DNA from: Dictyobacter vulcani
GTDB lineage: Bacteria > Chloroflexota > Ktedonobacteria > Ktedonobacterales > Ktedonobacteraceae
Assembly: GCF_008974265.1 (NCBI RefSeq)
Contig: NZ_BKZW01000002.1
Coordinates: 1-64,000 of the forward strand
DNA: 64,000 nt
Reading direction: 5' to 3'
A program made the position numbers and the translations under genes. The notes beneath the pieces were generated by a model. The model did no database searches. It was not told where the DNA came from and saw only the letters and a list, made by a program, of their open reading frames with translations. Below, one piece after another: positions 35,149 to 44,713 of this stretch (positions are counted from its first letter, which is position 1; every line of letters starts with the position of its first letter).

Positions 35149-35638
35149 GGGAGTATCCTTTCAATTTGTAAAACAATGTATTCCAAGCACTCAGGAATAC
35201 TAATGATGAGTTAACCACAATTAAGTATTCTAACAAACCTGGGTTTACTTCTATCCTCTACTAGATCAGATAGAGTGAAAGCTAATTGTAACGATCTAAG
35301 CAACTCTCTTTATCAGTCGTTACTTGATGCTTAAAATATACATGGTTTTAGTGCAAATCATGGTCTATTTTGTCCATAATTCACGTGATTAGTTCTCTAG
35401 TAAATGGGAGAAAGAGATTGCTTGTTTCGATGGAGGTCATCAAAAGCAAAGGTGTGGATACCAATTTGGTGGGGAGGTACTATTTTTGTATGGAGGTCGC
35501 AAAAAACTGGTATGTTATAACATATCAGTTGCAAGAAGGATTTATTATTTCCCTTTTGCAAGAAATATAATTGCTATTAGAAATTCATCCTATTTCCTCT
35601 AAACGCCACATAATTATATTTTCTAGTAATCTACACCT
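35149..35638. other. Low-GC gap downstream of regulator 2
   Basis: About 490 bp with clearly lower GC than the neighbouring genes. One short plus-strand open frame starting at a TTG has no binding site and was not called. The low GC continues leftward into the small membrane-protein region and rightward into the 3' part of regulator 2. Confidence 0.4.
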
Positions 35639-38600
35639 TCATCGATTTACCAAGCTAAACTTAAAAATTTCATTTTTATAAATTTTTAAATCAATAATCG
35701 CATTTGCAGCTTCAAATATCCTATTCGCTTCTTCTATGTAAGCAAGTCCTTTTTTATGTCTACTTCCATTCTTATCTTTTTCTTGTAACAGCAAAAATCC
35801 ATATTGACGTAATATACGACCGTATTCTAAGCGCATATCATTTTTGTGTACGCTAGTTAGTGCCTGCTCATAATATTGCTCAGCTAGGTCAATTTGCTGC
35901 TTAGTAGCAAAAATATCACCTAACATATACTGTGCTTTGACTATTAACCAGATGGACTCAGATTTCTTAGCTTCAATCAAGGCTTGATTCGCCAGCTGAT
36001 AGGATTGCCCCAAATCTCCTAATAGCAGAAAAACTTGAGAGAGTGCAATATGGCCTTCAATATTTGTTTCTGATTCAAGGCTACGTTGTAAAAGAGCATG
36101 CTGGAGAGTCCTCTGCGCGCGCTGAAGTAATCTATCTCTTTCTGAGAGTGGTGAACCTCCATCTAAACTCATACTTTGTGCTTGGCAAAGGCGTAATTCA
36201 CCCAACGTAACAAGAGCTAAACCAAGACAAGGTGTAATATGTTTACTTCGAACTAACTTCATAGAGTAAAGCAAAGCACTTTTAGCATCTGATAATTTAT
36301 CTTGAGCTTGTAAAGATCCAGATAAACATGTATACCACCAGCTCATAGATAAAGGGTCTTGCAGGCTCTCGACAGTAGATATAGCCTTTTTAAATTCATT
36401 TTCTGCTTCTTCCAAATTACCCATACGTGTATAAAGCATTCCTTGGTTTCCTAATACAAACGCAATGAGAGGAAATTCACCCATCCTTTCAGCAAAGCTT
36501 AGAGATTTTCGTAGAGCCACTTGTGCCTGAGAATGTTCGGAAATCCTCAAATACAAGTCACCCATATTACAACTAATAATGGCAACCTCTCTGACACAAT
36601 TATATCTCTCAGAAATAGCTAAAGCTTTTTTCAAATGCTCTAAAGCTTCTGCATAACGACCTGTAGCAATTTCAATGTTGCTTAGTAAGATGTAAATACG
36701 ACCCAAATCAACTGGATCACCGGCAATGGTACGGCTTATACGATTTGAGTGGGCTTCATGTTGAGTAATATCACGTTGAAGATTCACATTACCCTCGAAT
36801 AATTGTAGGGCTTCTTGAGCTAATTTATAGGCTTCTTGATAAGCACCTTCTCGCAACTTAATATGGCTTTGCTGATAACGTAAATATGCCAGCGCAGTAC
36901 CATCCAAAATATCAGCGTCTATTAACATTTGCTCACCCTGGGAATAACAATTCTGCGCTTTTGAAGTATCACCTATGTTGTACCAAGCCTTTCCTATTTC
37001 AACCCAAATTAATGTGTTAAATTGAGTTTCATAAGAATACTGATCACTTGAGTAACTCTCCATCTCCAGAGAATTTATCGCTAAAATACGCTCATAAAGT
37101 TGACGGGCTTCATTAGGCTTTCCCTGTATGCTCATACACTCACCAAGGACGCCTAAAAGACGTATTAAATGCTTATTCTCAGCAGTACTATGAACCGAAT
37201 GGTTAAAACTGCTTTCTAAATATTTCAAAGCCAACGTAAAATTTTTCTCTGCTTCAGGATATGATGAAATTCCATATGCATAATTACCCGCCAGCTCTGC
37301 GTATTCAACAATCAGTTCGTTATCCGCTCCACCTTTTACCAGATGATAGGTAATGGTGGCTGCCTCCTTAGCTTCGCGGTTTTTATACATCTTGCGGAGG
37401 ACTTCAGCGGCTTTGCGGTGCTGGCTGGCACGGCGGGCGGCTGAGGAGCGGTCGTAGAGGTAGGTGGAGAGCAGGGGGTGCCAGAAGTGGTAGGTGATTC
37501 TGGTACCGGTGCCTTCTTCGGTGAGCATGCCGGAGTTGAGGGCTTCTTCGAGGAGTTCAAGGACGAGGTCTTCGCTGTCCTGGATGTTGCCTCTGGCTTC
37601 CATTTCGCTGATGACCTGGAATTCAAAGGAGCCGCCCAGTACGGCGGCTTTGCCGAGGAGTTGCTGGCAGCGTTCACTGAGGCGCGCCATACGCAGGGCC
37701 AGTACGGCGTTGATGGTGTCGGGCAGGATGTCGTTGCCGCTTTTGGCCAGGGCTTCCAGCGAGGGCAGGTTTTCGACGACGCTACGGGCCAGTTCTTCGG
37801 CGAAGAAGGGGTTGCCGGCCGCACGGTTGGTGATCTTTTCAATCATGGGTTCAGGCGCATGCGAGACCTGCGAGACAAGCGAGGTGATATGGTCGGAGCT
37901 CAGGAGTTCCAGCGAGATGGTCTCTACGGCGTTCTCGCGGCGTAGATCGGTCAGTAATGGTTTGAGCGGGCTGTTGTGCTCTAATTCGTTTTCACGGCAG
38001 GTACCGACGATCACAATGGGATAACCATAGGTACGGCGCGCCAGGTAGGCGAGCAATTCACAGCTACTGCTATCGGCCCATTGCAGGTCGTCGAGCGCGA
38101 TCAATAGCGGGGTACTCTCACTAATCAGGGTCAGCAGCTCACGGGCAGCCTCCCAGAGACGCAACTGCTCCTGCTCCGGGGAGAGCGAGGAGGGGAAGTT
38201 GACGGTGGATAAGAGATCATGGATCTCAGGTAGCAGGGTCCCAAGCGGCTGAAAGACCAGTGGCCGCCGCTTGACTTCCTGGCGCTGCCAGACTCCCTGG
38301 TCCATAGCTTTACGCAGCACTTCGGTCCACAGGCGATATGGGATATTACCTTCCTGCGCATAGACACGACTCCAGGCGACCGCCCAGCCTTTCTTCTTGG
38401 CGTCCCGGCCCAATTCCTCGGCCAATCGCGTCTTGCCGATACCAACATCCCCCATCAGCAGCACACATTGGGCCCGCCGATTAGGATCCAGGCTGGCCAC
38501 TGTCGAACGGCGCTGGGATCCCAGGCGGAAACGCGCCGTCTGCTCAGTCGCGGTAATCAGGTCTCGCAACTGATTCAGCTCCTGCTGGCGTCCAACCAGC

Positions 38601-39736
38601 GGACTCTGATGGGTACGGCCAATCTGGACGGCCGGGGCATCATTCACTGCCAGCGTCGGGTTCGCCAGATCGCGCACCTTATCATCCACCACGGAGCTAT
38701 CGTTCGCGGGCGTTTCTTTATTGTTACCACGGAACAAATCTTCATACAGCTTACGCGTATCTGGCAGCGGCGTAATCCCATATTCTTTCTGCAAGACTCC
38801 AGCCAGTTTTTTATACGCACGCAACGCCTCACCACGGCGGCCCAATTTCTCCAGCACAATCATCAAGCGCTGTACACCAGCCTCGTTCGCGGGATCCACC
38901 GATATCAATTTATCCAGAGGCTCAATCGCCAGCGTCAGGGCATCGCGATTAATCATCAGGTCAGCCAGTTCCAGTAACAGTCCGATCCAGCTACGCTGCA
39001 AGGACTCACGGCGCAGACGTGTCCACTCATTGCGCTGATCTTCAGGCAAAAACTCCTCGCCATACAGGTTCGCAGCCTCTTTCAGCAGATTCTCTTTGGT
39101 GCCAGGATCCAGCTCATCTTTGGCCTCATGAGCTTTCGTAATCAACTGCTCAAAGACATCCGCATCCACCCAGATCTTTGAGGAATCAGCCAGCGATAAT
39201 ATTTCTCGCTCGGTTAACAGCAAAGGAGAGGTCGCCAGACGATTACGTCCTGGCTCAAATACCTGACGCAGACTATAGACCGCTCGATCCAGACGACCAC
39301 CAGCGATGTCTGCATCTAGCTCTGGCCAGAGGGCATCCATCAACTGCTCACGACCCAACTTACGTCCGCCCACACTGACCAGACAGCCCAGCAGAGCCCG
39401 CACACGCTGCTGCTTCCAGGCCGAATCTGTCACCGTCTGCCAATCCCGAGAATCACGTGGATCGCGGCGCTCCAGGCGAAACTGTCCCAGAGTATAGATA
39501 CGGATCATCGTCTGATCTTTTTCAGCCGCCTGGGCGGCCGCCGCTGGCTGATTGCCAAGGCGCTCCGCTTCTTTGTCCGCCGGCAAATGTTTGCCAATAT
39601 ATGTACGGGTCGTACGCCCGTCTACAGTCTGGTAAGCATACCAATAAGGACCATGACCAACACCTTCACGGCACCGCTTACAACGAGGTTTTCCACAATA
39701 ACTAACCTGCTGATGATACGTAACCTTATCATTCAT
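35639..39736 (-). CDS. Giant SARP/BTAD-AAA-TPR transcriptional regulator 2
   Basis: A 1365-residue paralogue of the regulator at 1514-5395. It has the same N-terminal Cys-rich module (YCGKPRCKRC, GHGPYWYAYQT), winged-helix/BTAD region (about 75-340), AAA domain with Walker A GDVGIGKT near 430 and Walker B LIALDDLQWADSS, and TPR-like C-terminal half. ATG at 39736 has AGGAG 8 nt upstream. The base composition changes sharply near 37,335 (codon about 800): sampled lines are near 60% GC before and near 40% after. The TPR half therefore looks as if it was acquired or replaced separately from the DNA-binding/ATPase half. Confidence 0.88.
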   Translation of the reverse strand: MNDKVTYHQQVSYCGKPRCKRCREGVGHGPYWYAYQTVDGRTTRTYIGKHLPADKEAERLGNQPAAAAQAAEKDQTMIRIYTLGQFRLERRDPRDSRDWQTVTDSAWKQQRVRALLGCLVSVGGRKLGREQLMDALWPELDADIAGGRLDRAVYSLRQVFEPGRNRLATSPLLLTEREILSLADSSKIWVDADVFEQLITKAHEAKDELDPGTKENLLKEAANLYGEEFLPEDQRNEWTRLRRESLQRSWIGLLLELADLMINRDALTLAIEPLDKLISVDPANEAGVQRLMIVLEKLGRRGEALRAYKKLAGVLQKEYGITPLPDTRKLYEDLFRGNNKETPANDSSVVDDKVRDLANPTLAVNDAPAVQIGRTHQSPLVGRQQELNQLRDLITATEQTARFRLGSQRRSTVASLDPNRRAQCVLLMGDVGIGKTRLAEELGRDAKKKGWAVAWSRVYAQEGNIPYRLWTEVLRKAMDQGVWQRQEVKRRPLVFQPLGTLLPEIHDLLSTVNFPSSLSPEQEQLRLWEAARELLTLISESTPLLIALDDLQWADSSSCELLAYLARRTYGYPIVIVGTCRENELEHNSPLKPLLTDLRRENAVETISLELLSSDHITSLVSQVSHAPEPMIEKITNRAAGNPFFAEELARSVVENLPSLEALAKSGNDILPDTINAVLALRMARLSERCQQLLGKAAVLGGSFEFQVISEMEARGNIQDSEDLVLELLEEALNSGMLTEEGTGTRITYHFWHPLLSTYLYDRSSAARRASQHRKAAEVLRKMYKNREAKEAATITYHLVKGGADNELIVEYAELAGNYAYGISSYPEAEKNFTLALKYLESSFNHSVHSTAENKHLIRLLGVLGECMSIQGKPNEARQLYERILAINSLEMESYSSDQYSYETQFNTLIWVEIGKAWYNIGDTSKAQNCYSQGEQMLIDADILDGTALAYLRYQQSHIKLREGAYQEAYKLAQEALQLFEGNVNLQRDITQHEAHSNRISRTIAGDPVDLGRIYILLSNIEIATGRYAEALEHLKKALAISERYNCVREVAIISCNMGDLYLRISEHSQAQVALRKSLSFAERMGEFPLIAFVLGNQGMLYTRMGNLEEAENEFKKAISTVESLQDPLSMSWWYTCLSGSLQAQDKLSDAKSALLYSMKLVRSKHITPCLGLALVTLGELRLCQAQSMSLDGGSPLSERDRLLQRAQRTLQHALLQRSLESETNIEGHIALSQVFLLLGDLGQSYQLANQALIEAKKSESIWLIVKAQYMLGDIFATKQQIDLAEQYYEQALTSVHKNDMRLEYGRILRQYGFLLLQEKDKNGSRHKKGLAYIEEANRIFEAANAIIDLKIYKNEIFKFSLVNR

Positions 39737-40428
39737 CACATCTACTCCTGACTTCTCAGTTAAGGCTAAATAAATGTCGCCACCTGGTCGGGCCCTTAAC
39801 TGAAAAGGTTGTTTTCGTGAAAGGGATGATCACGGGCAAAATATGATCACTACAAAGACGAACGATACTCCCACGAGATCAAATCGCTACCAAAAGGAAG
39901 TATACAGCCTGTTAAATAAAACATCATCATTGCAGAAAAATTGCATTAAAATTTCATTAACATTGTCCAGCAAAGAAAGGTTTCTGTTCATACAATTGTA
40001 ACGAATTAAAGCCGTTGATGCAATGTAAGCGGACAAAAAAGGTATAAAAAGAGAGTCTTTTTCAAATAGTGCGAGAAAGACATGTAGTAGTGGTCATAGC
40101 ACTATTAAAAAGACTCTCAACAAGTCAACTCATGCAGAGAGTGTTTTTAGTGTATGGATTTATCTTTCGTCGGGTATGTTTTGATGGCTTGTTAAGGTAT
40201 AAGGTCAGCATATAGTATCAATTACATTTCATCAACAAAGAATGACAAAAGGGATATATATATCCCCCACCCCTCGCCGCCTGCGGCGGCGGGGGTGGGG
40301 GGATTGGCGGGGCGCAGCCCCGCGCCCCAGGTTAAGGGCGGCCGCCCTTAACAATCCCGCTTTGGGTTGCAATGTTACTAGCACTATCAGGGGCTGGAGC
40401 TTTTTGCAATGTTGTTTTTGGGTATGGG
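39737..40428. other. Gap with a large hairpin and a GC-rich repeat
   Basis: About 690 bp between regulator 2 and the thioesterase gene, both on the minus strand. Most is AT-rich and should contain the regulator's promoter. A hairpin pairs 40051-40072 with 40099-40118 (GAGAGTCTTTTT ... AAAAAGACTCTC), role unknown. The right part is a GC-rich triple-hairpin unit listed separately. No gene is supported. Confidence 0.5.
40256..40372. repeat. GC-rich triple-hairpin element
   Basis: In order: a palindrome GGGATATATATATCCC, a stem CCCCCACCCC..CGCCGC / GCGGCGG..GGGGTGGGGG, the hairpin GCGGGGCGCAGCCCCGC, and the perfect palindrome GTTAAGGGCGG/CCGCCCTTAAC, ending ATCCCGC. The plan (stem, GGGGC-CA-GCCCC, AAGGGGC/GCCCCTT, ATCCCGC) is the same as in the MITE-like copies near 7 and 9 kb. 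Its stems differ, and no TA-ended inverted repeat flanks it here. Confidence 0.6.
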
Positions 40429-40890
40429 TTAGTCTTGCAGGAAGACTACATAGCGGCCCTGGAAGGTTACGGATAAGGTGTTGCTTTCGTGGATTTCGGC
40501 TTGCAGTTCCAGGCGTGCTTTTTTGTGGGTGCGTAGCATTTTGTCGAAGCGGATTATCTGGGCTGCGGGTGGGCGATAGCAGATGGCAGAGAAGTCTTGT
40601 TTGACGGGTCTCAGGTATTTGCATGAGCTGTCTTGAATGACTATTTCGCCGGATAATTTGCTTTCCTGGAGTACGAACCAGGCCATGCTCCATCCGGCTA
40701 GTGTTAGCAGGGCACTTAAGCTGCCACCAAAGGCGGTGCCAGCGTGGTTCACATTTTCGGCCAGGGGAGCGTCCAGGCGCAATGCGTGCTCGTTGTAGGC
40801 TCCTACGGTCAGGTGCAGATGTTTGGTAATCGGTATTTCTTTATAAAGTAGAGCCTGTAGCTCCTGTAATTGATCTGTTATCAAGCCCAT
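40429..40890 (-). CDS. Hotdog-fold thioesterase (YiiD C-terminal-like)
   Basis: A 153-residue hotdog-fold protein. It has the NVNHAGTAFGGSLSALLTLAGW block (47-68) typical of the YiiD_C/thioesterase-like family, followed by strands ending in GRYVVFLQD. Such enzymes cut acyl-CoA or acyl-carrier thioesters. The acyl substrate here is unknown. ATG at 40890 is preceded by GGAGGAAGGC. An upstream in-frame extension lacks a binding site. The gene ends beside the GC-rich repeat and begins about 80 bp from palindrome copy 2. Confidence 0.83.
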   Translation of the reverse strand: MGLITDQLQELQALLYKEIPITKHLHLTVGAYNEHALRLDAPLAENVNHAGTAFGGSLSALLTLAGWSMAWFVLQESKLSGEIVIQDSSCKYLRPVKQDFSAICYRPPAAQIIRFDKMLRTHKKARLELQAEIHESNTLSVTFQGRYVVFLQD

Positions 40891-40970
40891 TGCCTTCCTC
40901 CCCCAATCAAACACTGATATATACAGTGTACCTTTTTTAAAGGTGCTAATCAAATGAGCAAGCTCCTCAA

Positions 40971-41436
40971 TGTACCGGCAGCGCTGGTCGCCAATACTTT
41001 TCGGTTAGCGAGACGTTGAGAGATGGTTCGACGTGACGAGCAAGCAAGGTGTACGTCGAGTGGGCGCCACACGCGGAGGCCGCACTGCTGCGTTTGCGCA
41101 GGCCAGCGTGCAAGAACGACGCGCAGTGCTGTGGCGCCTACAGGGATCGTGTGTGCCGTGGCCTGCTCGCTCTGCAACGTGCTGGGAGAGCGCGTGGATC
41201 ATCCCCGTACCTTTTCGGAGAGGATCACGAAACAGGATCCGTCTCGGTGTAGGCGCCACAGGCATGCGATGCTCGTTGAGCCCCTCGCTCCACGATCATG
41301 CCGCATGCCGGCCTCCGCGTGTGGCGCTCACTCGGCGTATGATTCGCTGCTTTTATGTACAACGTCTTTCGCAGTCCCAAAAGGACTTCACCAAAAAGTA
41401 TTGGCGCTGATCGCAGTGACCAGCACTGCCGGTACA
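40971..41436. repeat. Long palindromic repeat family, copy 2 (complete)
   Basis: A 466-bp unit with both ends: TGTACCGGCAGCGCTGGTC at the left and CAGCACTGCCGGTACA at the right. It is an imperfect inverted repeat over nearly its whole length and about 85-90% identical to copy 1 by eye. It lies between the divergent-facing ends of a thioesterase and a phosphotransferase gene. No transposase is nearby, no coding frame is credible, and no clear target duplication was found. Confidence 0.88.
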
Positions 41437-41479
41437 TACTATCTCCCCTGCTGGAGGCCATTGATTGCAAGGGTTGAAT

Positions 41480-42427
41480 TTAGTGGGCCTGGGGGGCGTA
41501 TTGTTCGATGTTGCGTATCATGGCTGGAATCCATTTTTTGGATTCGGGTAGGACGTACATGGCTTCGGCAAGTGTCCAGCGGATACTGGTGATCAGGATG
41601 CAGACGGCACCAAGCGCGATTTGCCAGTCGAGGGAACGACTGAGCATAGGCTGGATGCAGTCGTAGGTACGTGACCAGTGTCTGACTTCGCTTTCGTAGG
41701 CTGCGATGATCTGGTCCGGCGCTACTTTGCGAAAGGCTCCGGCATGGACAAGGCTGTACATGTCACCCAGGTAGGGACTGATATATGCCATGGCCCAATC
41801 GACCGGGACCAGGGTGTCGTCGCTAATGATCAGGTTCTTGACATGGTAGTCATTGTGGCACAGGACGGCTGGTAGGTCGGTATAGAGTGCTTGTAGCTGG
41901 GCGGGCAGCCAGGCAGATACGGAGGTCAGGATGGCCTTTTTTTCCGTGTCTAGTTCTTCATGCTGCAACAAATAGTCGAGCGCCTGGATATAATAGTCCG
42001 CCGTCACTCCATATTGCTCGGCCAGCGCTGGTGGTATCTTTTGCAGTTGTACTAAAGAGGCACAGCGCAGCCGGGCCAGTACGCGTGCCGCCTCCAGGAA
42101 ATGCGCGGTACCCGGCTGCTGTTCAAGCGTCTCCAGGCCTACATCTTCTAAGATAAACAACTGCTCTGCTTCAGCCTGCCAGTATGAATGGAGTTGCGGG
42201 CGGGGAGCATGCAGCGGTCCCAGCACTTCTTGATAAAGTGGCAATTCTATCGCCATGGAGCCATGACTACGCTTCGCAATCCATGTCTCTCCCATACGAG
42301 TAGTCATACGCCAGACTTCTGAGAGCCCCCATTGACGCAACAAATCCCAGTGGACCGTCTCCGCCACCAGGGGAAGTTGCCAGCTATAACGACGCCAGGG
42401 CAGTGGAATAGTATGTATGTTTTGCAT
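41480..42427 (-). CDS. Aminoglycoside-phosphotransferase-like kinase
   Basis: A protein of about 315 residues of the APH/choline-kinase superfamily. Visible are the N-lobe WIAKRS lysine strand, the hinge LFILEDV, the catalytic loop CHNDYHVKNLI (HxDxxxxN) and the metal-binding VDWAMAY. Members phosphorylate small molecules such as antibiotics, sugars, choline or homoserine. The substrate is not predictable. The start is uncertain: ATG at 42427 aligns best, and two further ATGs lie 4-5 codons upstream. It is not in an operon. Confidence 0.82.
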   Translation of the reverse strand: MQNIHTIPLPWRRYSWQLPLVAETVHWDLLRQWGLSEVWRMTTRMGETWIAKRSHGSMAIELPLYQEVLGPLHAPRPQLHSYWQAEAEQLFILEDVGLETLEQQPGTAHFLEAARVLARLRCASLVQLQKIPPALAEQYGVTADYYIQALDYLLQHEELDTEKKAILTSVSAWLPAQLQALYTDLPAVLCHNDYHVKNLIISDDTLVPVDWAMAYISPYLGDMYSLVHAGAFRKVAPDQIIAAYESEVRHWSRTYDCIQPMLSRSLDWQIALGAVCILITSIRWTLAEAMYVLPESKKWIPAMIRNIEQYAPQAH

Positions 42428-42690
42428 ATATTTTCTCATCATATGGATAACAAAATGCAGCACTACCAATGATAGTATAGACGATGTTTTCAGCCAGTAG
42501 CAATGAATAAACTAATGGTCTACATCCAATAAGTAGACGAAGTACATTTGTGGCTGATAAAAGCAAGTGCATGTGCCGCTTACTCAACAGGGCTTTTCAA
42601 TTGTCCTGATTAGAGGGTACACTAGAGGATGGGTGTCGTCAGCCAGATGTTGGCCGGCACTTTAGCGCCACAAGGAGGCAATTTTATACG

Positions 42691-43632
42691 ATGCATACTA
42701 CAGAACCATTACAGTCCTGGCAGGATGGTCCTACCAGGACTGCGATTATAAATTTCGTTCAGCAAGTCACGGACAGCACGCATCCAGCCTATGTGCCACC
42801 GGCAGAACGTATTGCCGCCTTTGATAATGACGGAACCCTCTGGTGCGAGAAGCCTTCATATGTCCAGGAAATGTTTATCATCAAATATTTCCATGCCCGG
42901 GTCGAGCAGCATCCCGAGTTACGCCATGTTCAACCGTTCAAAGCTTTTTGGGAAGATGATCGCGCCTATTTTAAAGCTTTAAGCATTCAAGAAATAGGTC
43001 AATTAGTTCTGGAGGCCGTGGCTTCTATTCCACAGGCAGAATATATTAAAAATGTGCAGGCATTTTTTAAAGATACACAGCATCCACTCTATAATCGACC
43101 TTTTACTGAACTGGCCTTTAAACCAATGCTGGAACTGGTCGAGTATCTGCATGCACATCAATTTCAGGTCTATATCGTCACCGGTGGGGAGACCGACTTT
43201 GTGCGTGAAGTATCCGAGCAAATGTATGGCATTCCACGCAGTAAAGTGATCGGTAGCGCGGTCATGGTCAAATTTGAGATGCACGATGAGCGACCAGTTT
43301 TAGTCAGACAGAAAAGCATGCAGGAACCATTCAACGAAGGAGCGGGTAAGGCCATCAATATCCATCTGCATATCGGCAGACAACCGATCCTGGCCGTGGG
43401 TAATTCTAATGGTGACCTGGATATGCTTCTCTATATCGAAGATCAACAACGCCCAACTCTTCCGCTGCTGATCCATCATGATGATGCCGAACGCGAATTT
43501 GCCTATGAGCATGGAGCCGAGAAAGCGCTGCAAACCGCAACGGAACGTGATTGGCAGATTATCAGTATGAAAAATGACTTTAAGCACATCTTCTCATTCG
43601 TGCCAGAACAGATAACCAATACCAGCGCATAG
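42691..43632 (+). CDS. HAD-superfamily phosphatase
   Basis: A 313-residue soluble HAD hydrolase. Motif I is FDNDGTLW (nucleophile D45, D47), motif II VTGGE, and motif III-IV region AVGNSNGDLDML. The cap insertion between motif I and II is helical, as in phosphoserine-phosphatase-like class members. The likely reaction is phosphate removal from a small metabolite. AAGGAGG is 12 nt before the ATG. It is monocistronic with a clear terminator. Confidence 0.86.
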   Translation: MHTTEPLQSWQDGPTRTAIINFVQQVTDSTHPAYVPPAERIAAFDNDGTLWCEKPSYVQEMFIIKYFHARVEQHPELRHVQPFKAFWEDDRAYFKALSIQEIGQLVLEAVASIPQAEYIKNVQAFFKDTQHPLYNRPFTELAFKPMLELVEYLHAHQFQVYIVTGGETDFVREVSEQMYGIPRSKVIGSAVMVKFEMHDERPVLVRQKSMQEPFNEGAGKAINIHLHIGRQPILAVGNSNGDLDMLLYIEDQQRPTLPLLIHHDDAEREFAYEHGAEKALQTATERDWQIISMKNDFKHIFSFVPEQITNTSA

Positions 43633-43654
43633 ATAAATATATTATTCAACATAA

Positions 43655-43699
43655 AATCAGAGGACACCTGCAAAGCACGTCTACAGGTGTCCTCTGATT
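43655..43699. terminator. Bidirectional terminator after the HAD gene
   Basis: A perfect 16-bp stem AATCAGAGGACACCTG / CAGGTGTCCTCTGATT with a 13-nt loop, followed by seven T on the plus strand. It lies between the HAD gene and the convergent Pro-rich membrane-protein gene and can serve both. Confidence 0.85.
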
Positions 43700-43713
43700 T
43701 TTTTGAGCTCACA

Positions 43714-44547
43714 TTATTCTGCTGGCGGATGAGGATAATCGCTGACCGGAGGCCGTTCGCGCTCAGGTTGCGGCGCTCCTGGTGTCTCATTGGGCTGTCC
43801 AGGAGCAGGATAGCCTGGATATGAAGGCTGGCTCCCATAGGGCTGACCCGGCTGCGGGTATGGTTGGCCCGGATATGGTGGCTGCCCTGGCTGTGGATAT
43901 GGCTGGCCTGGATACGGTGGCTGCCCTGGCTGCGGATATTGCTGTCCTGGATACGGTGGCTGCCCGGGCTGTGGATATGGCTGTCCCACAAAAGGTTGGC
44001 CTGGATAGGGCATACCAGCCATAGGGTTAGGGTGAGCTTTATTAAACAGAGAGCGTCCTAATAAACCGCCCAATGCGGCCATGCCTGCCCCAATGCCAAT
44101 CGTGAACAGCAGCCCAAATACAATGCCAAAGAGACCACTGGCAGCCAGAATCGAACGCATAGCTTCTGGTCCTATTGTGCGAGATGAACTACTGGTTGTT
44201 AGATGCTCAAGGTTTTGATTGAGAGTATACGAGTAAAAGATGATTATGGCCAGAATGGCATAGGGCACCCCATCAAAGATAGCAGCCCACACTCCACCAA
44301 TCGTGGCCGAACCAACTTTGCCTGCCTTCCTCGCCACCAGCACCCCCACAAGAAAGAAGATACCCAACACAATCAACCAGTCAAGACCGGTTACCAGTAG
44401 ACCGAAGGAAGCAATACCAGGCGTATTAAGTAAAAATGTATTGATGCATAGAACAATAGCACCCAGTACAAACAATCCCAACCCAAAAATGAGACCATAG
44501 CGAAATGAGATTTTTCCTCCATCCGGAGGAGTATATCCCTGTTGCAT
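43714..44547 (-). CDS. Membrane protein with Pro/Gly/Gln-rich repeat tail
   Basis: A 277-residue protein. Four membrane segments fill about residues 15-175, with a VARKAGKVGSATIGGVWAAI segment shared with its neighbour. The tail (about 180-277) is low-complexity, with at least four near-identical PYPGQPYPQPGQP units, also repeated at DNA level. ATG at 44547 has AAGGAG 6 nt upstream. No enzymatic motif is seen. Pro/Gln-rich cytoplasmic tails often mediate protein clustering. It is a tandem paralogue of the gene at 44714-45247. Confidence 0.75.
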   Translation of the reverse strand: MQQGYTPPDGGKISFRYGLIFGLGLFVLGAIVLCINTFLLNTPGIASFGLLVTGLDWLIVLGIFFLVGVLVARKAGKVGSATIGGVWAAIFDGVPYAILAIIIFYSYTLNQNLEHLTTSSSSRTIGPEAMRSILAASGLFGIVFGLLFTIGIGAGMAALGGLLGRSLFNKAHPNPMAGMPYPGQPFVGQPYPQPGQPPYPGQQYPQPGQPPYPGQPYPQPGQPPYPGQPYPQPGQPYGSQPSYPGYPAPGQPNETPGAPQPERERPPVSDYPHPPAE

Positions 44548-44656
44548 ACCATACTCCTTGCTAAAAGCAGAGTAGCATTTCAAATTGTGAATATGCTTTT
44601 GTTTAGTTTAGACTGGTAATTCAAGTATTTTGTCTTGTCTATTATAAAAGAAAAAA

Positions 44657-44691
44657 GGCCATATCACCAGAGATTTACTGGCAATATGACC
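44657..44691 (-). terminator. Terminator after the four-span membrane protein gene
   Basis: On the minus strand a stem GGTCATATTGCCAG / CTGGTGATATGGCC is followed by a run of six T. It is 23 bp past the stop codon of the minus-strand gene. Confidence 0.8.
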
Positions 44692-44713
44692 GCAGTTTTA
44701 TTACCTGATCAAT

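Noticed and set aside
35370-35570. 66-codon frame in the low-GC gap
   Set aside because: Starts at a TTG without a binding site and matches nothing recognisable.
37336-37945. Long opposite-strand and shifted frames inside regulator 2
   Set aside because: Shadows of the high-GC coding sequence. The true frame carries the recognised domains.
43860-43990. Tandem DNA repeats considered as a CRISPR or minisatellite
   Set aside because: They encode the in-frame PYPGQPYPQPGQP tail of a membrane protein and have no spacers.
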